A DNA stretch of 40,214 nucleotides from assembly GCA_016760525.1 (NCBI GenBank), contig JAESUW010000006.1, positions 1-40,214 of the forward strand, read 5' to 3'. Source of the stretch: Labilibaculum sp. (GTDB lineage Bacteria; Bacteroidota; Bacteroidia; Bacteroidales; Marinifilaceae). Made by a program: the position numbers and the translations under genes. The stretch's first letter is position 1. Every line of letters begins with the position of its first letter. Under the pieces are notes generated by a model. That model saw only the letters and a list, made by a program, of their open reading frames with translations. It did no database searches and was not told the DNA's origin. Of this stretch, positions 18,384 through 25,244 are shown in pieces.

Positions 18384-20966
18384 ATGAAGCACATCATTCT
18401 TAGCCTTAGCTGCATAATAATGCTGCTGGGAAATACAACTCTATTGTCGCAAAATAGAATCAATACAATTATAAAAACAGAAAACACGTCCTACACATTT
18501 AATGAATTAATGACGCTGATAAAGAGTCAATCCGGATACAATTATACCTATCCAACAGATAGTAAATTGAATCAAAAAAGAATTCATTTAGGTAAAAAAG
18601 AATATGCTCTGGATCTTCTTTTAGACAAAGCATCTCTTCAATTGCAAGTAAAGTACCGGATTTTTGAGAAACAAATCTCGTTCAAGCTAATACCCAAAAG
18701 ATCAGTAACCATAAGTGGATATATAAGAGATCAAAAAACAGGGGAAGACTTAATTGGTGCTTCCTGTTATATTAAAGAACTGCAAAAAGGAACAGTTGCT
18801 AATGTATACGGGTTTTATTCCTTGAGTATTCCTTCTGGAAATTACACGGTGAGTTATTCGTTTTTGGGAACTAAGACGGAAACCAGGATTCTTGAAATTT
18901 CAAAAGATCAAAGTATCAATATTGAACTAGGAGCAAATAATCAACAAATTAAGGAGATTATTGTTACTGCAGAAGGGAAATCTAAAAATGTGGAGCGGGC
19001 TGAGATGAGTGTCATAAAATTACCTGTTTCGACTGTAAAAAGACTTCCTGCTTTACTAGGAGAAGTCGATCTGATTAAAACCGTTCAAATGCTTCCGGGT
19101 GTAAAGCCTGCCTCCGAAGGTTCAACTGGTTTTAGTGTGCGTGGTGGAAACCCAGATCAGAATTTATTGCTGTTGGATGAAGCCCCTGTATACAATGCTG
19201 CTCACCTTTTAGGTTTCTTTTCAATTTTTAATGGAGATGCATTAAGCGATTTAAAATTGTATAAAGGAGATATTCCTGCAAGTGTTGGTGGAAGATTATC
19301 TTCCTTATTAGACATTCGTATGAAAAATGGAAATGCTAAGAAGTTCTCTGGTAATGGAGGAATAGGAACTGTTTCGTCTCGTTTAACATTGGAAGGTCCT
19401 ATCGGTAAAAATAAGAAAACCTCTTTTCTTCTGTCCGGAAGAAGAAGTTATGCTGATTTATTTCTTAAACTTTCTTCAGATGAAGATGTAAAAGATAATA
19501 CCGTTTATTTCTATGATTTGAATGCAAAAATCAATCATCGCTTTAATGATAAAAACAGACTATTTGTATCAGCCTATATGGGAAGGGATAAATTTAAGAG
19601 CAGCGATAATGAATTGAATTTTGGTAACCAGACAGTGACAATACGCTGGAACCATTTATTCTCAAATAAACTGTTCTCGAATACCACACTTTTGTATAGT
19701 AAATACAACTACGAATTGTCAAATAGACTGGGAGCCGCTGCGTTTAAATGGAAATCAAATTTAGAAGACTATTCGACTAAGCTGGATTTCAATTACTTCT
19801 TAAATTCCAACAACACAGTTAAATTTGGTGGCATTGTTACTTACCATCAATTTGAACCAGGGCACGCTTTTGGATTAGGCGAGCAATCTATTATTTCGGA
19901 TTATAAAGTTAATGAATCGAATGCTTTAGAATCTGGTATATATGTTTCTAATAAGCAGAAAATAGGAAATCGACTAACCCTTAAATACGGCCTTCGTTTT
20001 TCAATATTCAATAATATTGGAGAGGGAACTGTATATAATTTAAATGAGAATTATGAAGTTGGTGGATCAACGACTTATAAAAAAGGAGATTTTTTTAATA
20101 CTTACACAAACTGGGAACCTCGCTTAGGTTTAAAATATACTTTGAGCCCTGTTTCGTCAGTGAAGGCCAGTTACTCCAGAACGACACAATACATGCAATT
20201 GACACAAAATTCAACCGGAGGTATGCCTTTAGATGTCTGGTTTCCATCCTCTCCTAATGTAAAACCTCAAAAATCAGATCAATTTGCTCTAGGCTATTTC
20301 CGAAATTTTAGAGATAATACCATAGAAATGTCTTTGGAAGGATACTATAAAAAGTTACATAATACCATTGATTTTAAAGATTTTGCTGATTTGTTGTTAA
20401 ATAAAGAGTTGGAAGCTGAATTGAGGTTTGGATCTGCTAAAGCTTATGGCTTTGAATTCATGACAAATCTAAATTTAAATCGCCTGCAAGGATGGTTTGG
20501 TTATACTTGGTCGCGAACCAACAGAACGATAAAAGGAATTAACAATGGAAAATCATACCGCTCTCCTTATGATGTGCCACACGATTTTAAAGCCGCATTA
20601 AGTTATAAGCTAAACAAGCGAACACTGATTTCAGCTAATTTTACTTATTCAACTGGGGCGCCAGTAACTTATCCTGTTGGAAGAGCAGAATATCAAGGGG
20701 CATTTATAAAAGTTTATTCCGATAGAAACTCTTATAGATTACCGGATAATCACCGTTTGGATTTGGCATTAACAGTTAAAAACAAGAAAAAGCCGAATAG
20801 AAAATGGGAAGGAGAATGGAATTTTTCTTTATACAATGCCTATGGGCGAAAAAACCCATGGTATGTAACTTTTGAACAGGATGAAGATAATCCAAAAATA
20901 ATGAAAGCAGAGAAAACTTACCTATTTACATTTGTTCCTTCGATAACCTATAACTTTAAATTCTAA
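18384..20966 (+). CDS. TonB-dependent outer-membrane receptor with STN signalling domain
   Basis: This is an 860-residue protein. After a signal peptide (ends near LLSQ) comes an STN (secretin/TonB N-terminal) domain at about 35-100 (YTFNELMTLIKSQSGYNYTYP, ALDLLLDKASLQLQVKYRI). A carboxypeptidase-regulatory-like repeat covers about 107-190 (VTISGYIRDQKTGEDLIGAS). The plug is at about 205-315 (LLGEVDLIKTVQMLPGVKPA, GFSVRGGNPDQNLLLLDEAPVYN), and the barrel ends in NFKF. The STN domain fits signalling to the adjacent FecR. The plug and barrel style is that of receptors paired with DUF4249 lipoproteins, distinct from SusC. The ligand is unknown; a siderophore, metal chelate or peptide is as likely as a glycan. 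Confidence 0.93.
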   Translation: MKHIILSLSCIIMLLGNTTLLSQNRINTIIKTENTSYTFNELMTLIKSQSGYNYTYPTDSKLNQKRIHLGKKEYALDLLLDKASLQLQVKYRIFEKQISFKLIPKRSVTISGYIRDQKTGEDLIGASCYIKELQKGTVANVYGFYSLSIPSGNYTVSYSFLGTKTETRILEISKDQSINIELGANNQQIKEIIVTAEGKSKNVERAEMSVIKLPVSTVKRLPALLGEVDLIKTVQMLPGVKPASEGSTGFSVRGGNPDQNLLLLDEAPVYNAAHLLGFFSIFNGDALSDLKLYKGDIPASVGGRLSSLLDIRMKNGNAKKFSGNGGIGTVSSRLTLEGPIGKNKKTSFLLSGRRSYADLFLKLSSDEDVKDNTVYFYDLNAKINHRFNDKNRLFVSAYMGRDKFKSSDNELNFGNQTVTIRWNHLFSNKLFSNTTLLYSKYNYELSNRLGAAAFKWKSNLEDYSTKLDFNYFLNSNNTVKFGGIVTYHQFEPGHAFGLGEQSIISDYKVNESNALESGIYVSNKQKIGNRLTLKYGLRFSIFNNIGEGTVYNLNENYEVGGSTTYKKGDFFNTYTNWEPRLGLKYTLSPVSSVKASYSRTTQYMQLTQNSTGGMPLDVWFPSSPNVKPQKSDQFALGYFRNFRDNTIEMSLEGYYKKLHNTIDFKDFADLLLNKELEAELRFGSAKAYGFEFMTNLNLNRLQGWFGYTWSRTNRTIKGINNGKSYRSPYDVPHDFKAALSYKLNKRTLISANFTYSTGAPVTYPVGRAEYQGAFIKVYSDRNSYRLPDNHRLDLALTVKNKKKPNRKWEGEWNFSLYNAYGRKNPWYVTFEQDEDNPKIMKAEKTYLFTFVPSITYNFKF

Positions 20967-20969
20967 TTA

Positions 20970-21065
20970 ATGAAACGAGCCATAAATAAAGATTACCACA
21001 CACAGGGAGATGATTATCTCAACTTGGTAAATTCTCCCGAAACAAGTTCGGGACAGGCTATATGA
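20970..21065 (+). CDS. Possible 31-residue small ORF between receptor and DUF4249 genes
   Basis: ATG 20970 lies 3 bp after the receptor stop and opens a 31-codon frame (MKRAINKDYHTQGDDY... to TGA 21063-21065). There is no Shine-Dalgarno site and no recognisable domain. The second half of the frame is made of the TCCCGA/TCGGGA hairpin, which suggests repeat sequence, not selected coding sequence. It is noted because of its tight spacing but is probably not a gene. Confidence 0.15.
   Translation: MKRAINKDYHTQGDDYLNLVNSPETSSGQAI
21035..21053 (+). repeat. TCCCGA-family hairpin, copy 1
   Basis: TCCCGAA (21035-21041) and TTCGGGA (21047-21053) form a 7-bp perfect stem with a 5-nt loop, between the receptor and DUF4249 genes. 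Two related hairpins with the same TCCCGA/TCGGGA arms occur at 22704 and 26647. Confidence 0.75.
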
Positions 21066-21090
21066 CAAATCAAAAACAAATTATAATCAT

Positions 21091-21954
21091 ATGAAATACA
21101 CATATATTATTGCTGTAATACTATTAATAACTGCCTGTGCCGAAGAAATGGATGTGGATTTAGATAGTGGAGAAACGCGCCTATCTGTTGAGGCCAGTGT
21201 TACCTCAGATCTTAAAAAACACGTGGTGAAATTGAAAGAATCTAGTGATGTGTTTTATTCAAAAGAAGCCATACCAGTTAACAATGCTATCATTACTGTA
21301 AGTGATGGAAGCAACACTTTTCAATATACAGAAAAGGAACCGGGTTATTACGAAAGTAATGTTGAATTTGCCGGGCAAGCTGGTAAAACCTATTCCTTGT
21401 CAATTGCTAATGTTGATATAAATAAGGATGGGACAATTGAAGAATATTTAGCAAGTTCTACAATGAAGCAAGCTTACACTGTTGATTCGATAAAACTACA
21501 TTTTGATCCAGATTACGAAACATTTAGTGATGACGAAGACGTGGGTGAGTTTTGGCTGTTATCTCTTTACATGAAAGATAATATTGAAACTGAAGATTGT
21601 TATGGATTTGCCAGCCAAATTAATGATGTTATGGTGCATGATACAATCACAGAAGTATTGGTGATAAAGGATATATTCTTTAATGGAGAACAGATTAAAG
21701 GGGCTGATGTAAGCGGATTTAACCAATCGAGATCTGATGAAATCCTTACCAATCTCGATAAAGTTACGCTTGAGACCTATGCCATAAATGAGGCATATTA
21801 CGATTTCGTAGATCAGTTACAAGAAATGGACGAAGGTCAATCTATGTTTTCCGGTCCTCCCGGCAACATAACATCAAACATCTCCAACGGAGCCATTGGT
21901 TTCTTTGCTGTTTATTCAATAACCAGAACTTCAATTATTCATAAAACGGAATAG
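21091..21954 (+). CDS. DUF4249-type lipoprotein, partner of the TonB receptor
   Basis: This is a 287-residue protein. The signal peptide ends ILLITAC, giving a lipoprotein with Cys16 in the outer membrane. The early segment SVEASVTSDLKKHVVKLKESSDVFYSKEAIPVNNAIITVSDG and the following GYYES and TYSLSI beta-strand motifs fit the DUF4249 family, whose members are almost always encoded next to TonB-dependent receptors of the type found here. Its function is unknown; by analogy with SusD it may be a surface ligand-capture partner. It ends the sigma-anti-sigma-receptor operon and is followed at once by a terminator. Confidence 0.8.
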   Translation: MKYTYIIAVILLITACAEEMDVDLDSGETRLSVEASVTSDLKKHVVKLKESSDVFYSKEAIPVNNAIITVSDGSNTFQYTEKEPGYYESNVEFAGQAGKTYSLSIANVDINKDGTIEEYLASSTMKQAYTVDSIKLHFDPDYETFSDDEDVGEFWLLSLYMKDNIETEDCYGFASQINDVMVHDTITEVLVIKDIFFNGEQIKGADVSGFNQSRSDEILTNLDKVTLETYAINEAYYDFVDQLQEMDEGQSMFSGPPGNITSNISNGAIGFFAVYSITRTSIIHKTE

Positions 21955-21960
21955 CAAAAC

Positions 21961-21991
21961 AAAAGAGCACCCTTATCAAGTGCTCTTTTTT
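21961..21991. terminator. Bidirectional terminator between convergent genes
   Basis: AAAAGAGCAC (21961-21970) and GTGCTCTTTT (21980-21989) form a 10-bp stem with a 9-nt loop, followed by more T on the + strand and A runs on the other side. It serves the DUF4249 gene (+). It also overlaps the last codon of the CDGSH gene (-, ends at 21990). Confidence 0.85.
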
Positions 21992-22433
21992 ATTCTTTAA
22001 AACCTATGTCTTTATGAGAGCCATCGCAAAATGGTTTACTTTTAGATGCACCGCAACGACAAAAATAACATGCATCCCCAACAACTTTCCTTCGTCCATC
22101 TGAACCAATAAGAGTAATTGGTCCTTCCATCATAATAGGTCCATCTTTAAACACTTCTACTTTATGTCCGGTCTCTAAAGCTTTTACCGGACCTGAATCC
22201 TTCTCTTCACGATCAGGAACATTCATGTAAAAAGACAGTGCCCGGGAAGGACATTTTTGCACTTGTTTAATAATTTCTTCGGTAGTAGCTCCTTGTGCTT
22301 TTACCCAAGGTCTGGTACCAGGTTGAAAAACTTCAGGCAATCCTTTAAAACAAACTCCTGAATGAATACATAAGTCAGCTTCGTATACTACGGTAACCAC
22401 ACCATTTGAATATTCTTTTTTTGTTTTCATCAT
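21990..22433 (-). CDS. Fused 4Fe-4S mono-cluster (Fer4_19) and CDGSH iron-sulfur protein
   Basis: This 147-residue soluble protein joins two iron-sulfur modules. The N-terminal half (about 8-75) is a divergent 4Fe-4S domain (DLCIHSGVCFKGLPEVF, VQKCPSRALSF), like E. coli YjdI. The C-terminal half carries the CDGSH signature CRCGASKSKPFCDGSH, three Cys and one His that bind a redox-active 2Fe-2S cluster. The frame extends to a GTG at 22463, but ATG 22433 (or the adjacent ATG 22430) is a better start. A role in electron transfer or redox sensing is inferred from the family, without a known partner here. Its upstream region faces the tRNA-Trp promoter. Confidence 0.88.
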   Translation of the reverse strand: MMKTKKEYSNGVVTVVYEADLCIHSGVCFKGLPEVFQPGTRPWVKAQGATTEEIIKQVQKCPSRALSFYMNVPDREEKDSGPVKALETGHKVEVFKDGPIMMEGPITLIGSDGRRKVVGDACYFCRCGASKSKPFCDGSHKDIGFKE

Positions 22434-22613
22434 AGTTTCAGTTTTACGGATTCTAAACTTCACCTATTAATTTACTACATTTTAGTGGTTTTAATAAAAA
22501 TATTTTCAAAAAGTAACAAAGTCTGCAGGCAAGGCAATTATCTCATTCTGAAACCCCTGCAAAAACAGTAAAAATGTTAATTCCAAAAAATGATTTCAAG
22601 ACTCTTAAAAGAA

Positions 22614-22644
22614 CTTGCACATCAAAAAAAATATTCTACTTTTG
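22614..22644 (+). promoter_or_regulatory. Promoter of tRNA-Trp
   Basis: CTTG (22614-22617) and TACTTTTG (22637-22644) are separated by 19 bases. This fits the Bacteroidota housekeeping promoter TTTG-N19-21-TAnnTTTG, with one mismatch in the -33 element. The start of transcription would be near 22650, upstream of both the partial tRNA copy and the intact tRNA. Confidence 0.7.
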
Positions 22645-22689
22645 TCGCAGACTTTTCGAGAAAAACACTTCTATAAAGTCTAATTACAG

Positions 22690-22732
22690 ACGGGTGCAGC
22701 TCATCCCGATAGCTATCGGGAAGTAAGAGCAC
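22690..22732 (+). pseudogene. Partial tRNA-Trp copy with a palindrome in its D-loop
   Basis: ACGGGTGCAGCTCA (22690-22703) matches the first 14 bases of the intact tRNA-Trp (ACGGGTGTAGCTCA) with one difference. AGAGCAC (22726-22732) matches the 3' half of its D-stem and the bases beyond. Between them, the D-loop bases GTTGGC are replaced by the 18-bp palindrome TCCCGATAGCTATCGGGA plus AGTA. The anticodon arm, T arm and 3' acceptor strand are absent. It lies 51 bp upstream of the intact gene and in the same predicted transcript, so it would be part of the tRNA precursor leader. Confidence 0.75.
22704..22721 (+). repeat. TCCCGA-family hairpin, copy 2 (perfect 18-bp palindrome)
   Basis: TCCCGATAGCTATCGGGA is a perfect inverted repeat of 9 + 9 bases. 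It shares its arms with the hairpins at 21035 and 26647 and sits inside the partial tRNA-Trp copy. Confidence 0.85.
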
Positions 22733-22740
22733 CAAAAAAT

Positions 22741-22813
22741 ACGGGTGTAGCTCAGTTGGCAGAGCACTGGTCTCCAAAACCAGGTGTCGGGAGTTCGAGT
22801 CTCTCCACCCGTG
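22741..22813 (+). tRNA. tRNA-Trp (anticodon CCA)
   Basis: A full cloverleaf can be drawn. The acceptor stem ACGGGTG pairs with CACCCGT (7 of 7). The D-stem is GCTC/GAGC. The anticodon stem CTGGT/ACCAG holds the loop CTCCAAA with anticodon CCA. The variable loop is GTGTC, and the T-stem GGGAG/CTCTC carries TTCGAGT. The discriminator base is G (22813), as expected for tRNA-Trp. The 3' CCA is not encoded and must be added after transcription. Confidence 0.97.
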
Positions 22814-22814
22814 C

Positions 22815-22850
22815 AAAAGCCTTCTTATTTATTTAGGGAGGTTTTTTTTA
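22815..22850 (+). terminator. Terminator of tRNA-Trp
   Basis: GCCTTC (22819-22824) pairs with GGGAGGT (22836-22842) with G-T pairs, extended by an A run against the eight-base T run that follows. It lies directly after the tRNA. Confidence 0.7.
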
Positions 22851-22863
22851 TTTGGCAGAGAAT

Positions 22864-22890
22864 GAAAAAAAGCTGCCATTTCCAGCAGCT
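22864..22890 (-). terminator. Minus-strand terminator-like hairpin
   Basis: AGCTGC (22871-22876) and GCAGCT (22885-22890) enclose an 8-nt loop. On the - strand the stem is followed by TTTTTTC. The nearest - strand gene (the ABC exporter) ends 400 bp away and has its own terminator, so this may be a back-up or a leftover from a lost gene. Confidence 0.55.
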
Positions 22891-22959
22891 CTATTCCTAT
22901 TAAAAATCTTTCAAATTAACACCTTTCATTTACATTCATTTTCTACAGTTCCATCTCTT

Positions 22960-23060
22960 ATACCAAATGAACTTTAATCCTGGCTGTAAAGCGAAATAGT
23001 AATAATACCGATGTATGTTGAATTGGGTCGTAAATGAGCTTGCGAATTTATGATTCAAAC
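22960..23060 (-). repeat. ~100-bp interspersed element, copy A
   Basis: ATACCAAATG... to ...GATTCAAAC (22960-23060) matches the reverse complement of 29413-29512 at roughly 86% by eye with one 2-base gap. The best shared runs are CCGATGTATGTTGA and ATGAGCTTGCGAATTTATG. One end can fold into an imperfect hairpin with the conserved inner pair CTTTA/TAAAG. The surrounding 475-bp gap (22814-23288) otherwise holds only terminators and a doubtful 31-residue frame. The strand is assigned relative to copy B. Confidence 0.8.
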
Positions 23061-23076
23061 AAAACAACAATCGGTA

Positions 23077-23172
23077 TTAATTGATGCTTGGGAATATCTC
23101 TTTCAGATTTTTTGCATTGAATTCGTCTCTTTTTCTCAAATTAGGATGAGTGGATCTAATAATTTTCGACAT
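23077..23172 (-). CDS. Possible 31-residue small protein or relic next to the repeat element
   Basis: The minus-strand frame from ATG 23172 reads MSKIIRSTHPNLRKRDEF, then NAKNLKEIFPSIN and a stop at 23077. The mix of charged and hydrophobic residues is protein-like. The stop falls close to where the interspersed element begins, so this could be the N-terminus of a gene cut by that element. No family is recognised and there is no Shine-Dalgarno site. Confidence 0.25.
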   Translation of the reverse strand: MSKIIRSTHPNLRKRDEFNAKNLKEIFPSIN

Positions 23173-23228
23173 TATTTCTAATATTAAGTTTTAAACAACT
23201 ATTAGCAAACACCTTGTACGCAATTAAC

Positions 23229-23259
23229 AAAAAAAGATGAACCAATTAATTGATTCATC
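23229..23259 (-). terminator. Terminator of the ABC exporter gene
   Basis: On the - strand GATGAA and TTCATC (23254-23259 and 23236-23241) close a near-perfect palindrome, CAATTAATTG at the centre, followed by TTTTTTT (23235-23229). It lies 30 bp downstream of the ABC gene stop. Confidence 0.85.
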
Positions 23260-23288
23260 CTCCTTACTATATTTTCAGAATAGAGTAT

Positions 23289-25112
23289 CTACAAAAGCTG
23301 CATGTCATATAATTTCTTGTAAGCTCCACCTTTTTGAATTAACTCATCGTGCTGTCCTCTTTCCACAATTTCTCCTTCATGAAATACACAAATCAAATCT
23401 GCATTTTTAACTGTTGACAAGCGATGAGCGATAACAACTGAAGTACGGTTCTGCATCAATTTATCCAAAGCATCTTGCACCAATCTTTCAGATTCTGTAT
23501 CCAAAGCCGATGTAGCTTCATCTAAAATCATGATTGGAGGGTTTTTAAGAACTGCTCTAGCAATACTCAACCGTTGACGTTGACCACCGGAAAGCTTTCC
23601 TCCTCGGTCTCCTATGTTGGTATGATAGCCGTCTTCGGTGGCAGTTATAAAATCGTGGGCATTCGCAATTTTTGCAGCAAGCTCAACCTCTTCCAATGTG
23701 GCATTCTCTACACCAAAAGCAATGTTATTAAAAATAGTATCATTAAACAGGATCGACTCTTGATTCACGTTCCCCATCAGGTTACGCATATCAGCAATTT
23801 TAAGATCACGAATATCCTCGCCATCAACAAAAATACCACCTTCCACTACATCGTAAAATCTAGGTAATAAATCTACGAAAGTTGTTTTACCAGATCCCGA
23901 TTGACCAACCAAAGCAACCGTTTTTCCTTTCGGTATTTCGAGATTAATATTTTTTAGAACTTTCTTTTCCCCATTGTAAGAGAAACTAACATTTCTATAT
24001 TCAATCGCATTTTCAAAACGACTTACTTGTTTTGCATTTGGTTTATCAACGATTGTCGATTCAACTTGTAGAATCTGGTCGATACGTTCCATAGCAGCCA
24101 AGCCTTTTTGTATGCTAAAGTAGGCCTTAGAAAATGCTTTCGCAGGATTTATTATTGAGTAAAATAATACCAAATAAACCATGAAACCGGCACCATTAAG
24201 ATTTCCTTCTCCATTTATGATTAAACGACCACCATACCATAACACAATAACAATAACGATGGTTCCCAGTAGCTCACTAACAGGATGAGCCAAAACTCTT
24301 CTCCGCATCAGGCTATTCATAATACGGCGGTAATCGTTATTTTCTGCAGAAAATTTCTCTTTCACCTTATCCTCTGCAGTAAAGGCTTTGATGACACGAA
24401 GTCCGGAAAGTGTTTCTTCAATGGTTGATAAAAGATCTCCCATCTTGTTTTGGCCCAAACGTGATGTTTTTTTAAGACTTTTCCCAATTTGTCCAATGAT
24501 AAAGCCTGCAACAGGCAAAAGAATAAAACTAAAAATTGTCAGTTGAGGACTCATAATGATCATAGCACTCAGGGATACAACAATTAAAATTGGATTCTTA
24601 ATAAACATATCCAGAGAGTTCATTACAGAATTTTCTACTTCCTGAACATCACCTGTTGAACGTGCAATGATATCTCCTTTCTTTTCATCAGTAAAAAATG
24701 GAATAGGCAAACTAACTATCTTGTCGTAAATCAAATTTCTCATATCACGAACCACACCATTTCTAAGTCCTACAGTATGATACGAACCTAAATAAGTAAA
24801 TCCTACTTTTAGAAAAACAGCAAAAACCAAGAAAAAACCGACAAAGATAAGGGCCGAATCTTCACCGTATTCCAATTTCACTTGGGATGTATAATAATAA
24901 AAATTCGTCTTAACTGAAGCAAGCGTAAATTCCCATGGCACAAGTTCTGCTACCGGCTCTGCAATACTAAACAGGATTTCTAAAACAGGTTGCATCATAG
25001 CAAAGGAGAATACTCCGAAAATTGCAGCGAGTAAATTATAAACGAAACTCATAATTAAATCACTCTTATAAGGAGGAACGAATCGTTTTAAAATCTGAAT
25101 GAAATCTTTCAT
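23289..25112 (-). CDS. MsbA-like ABC exporter, fused permease and ATPase
   Basis: This 607-residue half-transporter acts as a homodimer in the inner membrane. Residues 1-330 carry six hydrophobic helices of the ABC type-1 exporter fold (for example FVYNLLAAIFGVFSFAMM and SALIFVGFFLVFAVFLKVGF). The ATPase domain shows Walker A GQSGSGKTT at 403-411, the signature LSGGQRQR from 507, Walker B IMILDEATSALD and the H-loop IAHRLST. Architecture and length fit the lipid flippase/multidrug MsbA group common in Bacteroidota; lipid A-core export is plausible, but the substrate cannot be read from sequence. It stands alone, between its own terminator and that of purB. Confidence 0.9.
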   Translation of the reverse strand: MKDFIQILKRFVPPYKSDLIMSFVYNLLAAIFGVFSFAMMQPVLEILFSIAEPVAELVPWEFTLASVKTNFYYYTSQVKLEYGEDSALIFVGFFLVFAVFLKVGFTYLGSYHTVGLRNGVVRDMRNLIYDKIVSLPIPFFTDEKKGDIIARSTGDVQEVENSVMNSLDMFIKNPILIVVSLSAMIIMSPQLTIFSFILLPVAGFIIGQIGKSLKKTSRLGQNKMGDLLSTIEETLSGLRVIKAFTAEDKVKEKFSAENNDYRRIMNSLMRRRVLAHPVSELLGTIVIVIVLWYGGRLIINGEGNLNGAGFMVYLVLFYSIINPAKAFSKAYFSIQKGLAAMERIDQILQVESTIVDKPNAKQVSRFENAIEYRNVSFSYNGEKKVLKNINLEIPKGKTVALVGQSGSGKTTFVDLLPRFYDVVEGGIFVDGEDIRDLKIADMRNLMGNVNQESILFNDTIFNNIAFGVENATLEEVELAAKIANAHDFITATEDGYHTNIGDRGGKLSGGQRQRLSIARAVLKNPPIMILDEATSALDTESERLVQDALDKLMQNRTSVVIAHRLSTVKNADLICVFHEGEIVERGQHDELIQKGGAYKKLYDMQLL

Positions 25113-25178
25113 TTAAGCTTTTAAGTTGTTACTGATATAAAATAAAGTTTTCCTAAATCTTTTGACTTTAAGGAAGAC

Positions 25179-25214
25179 AAAAATAGCTGGTAAAAATACA
25201 ATTCTTACCAGCTA
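25179..25214 (-). terminator. Terminator of purB
   Basis: TAGCTGGTAA (25184-25193) and TTACCAGCTA (25205-25214) form a 10-bp perfect stem with an 11-nt loop. On the - strand TTTTTG follows. It lies 30 bp after the purB stop. Confidence 0.88.
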
Positions 25215-25244
25215 TTCGCAAAAAATTTAACAATAATTAATATT

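Noticed and set aside
20970-21065. Conserved small gene between the TonB receptor and DUF4249
   Set aside because: Half of the frame is made of the hairpin repeat and no ribosome site is visible. It is kept only as a very low-confidence entry.
22622-22816. Minus-strand frame of 64 residues across the tRNA-Trp region
   Set aside because: It is the antisense of tRNA-Trp, its partial copy and the leader. The tRNA cloverleaf and promoter explain the sequence, and the peptide has no recognisable domain.
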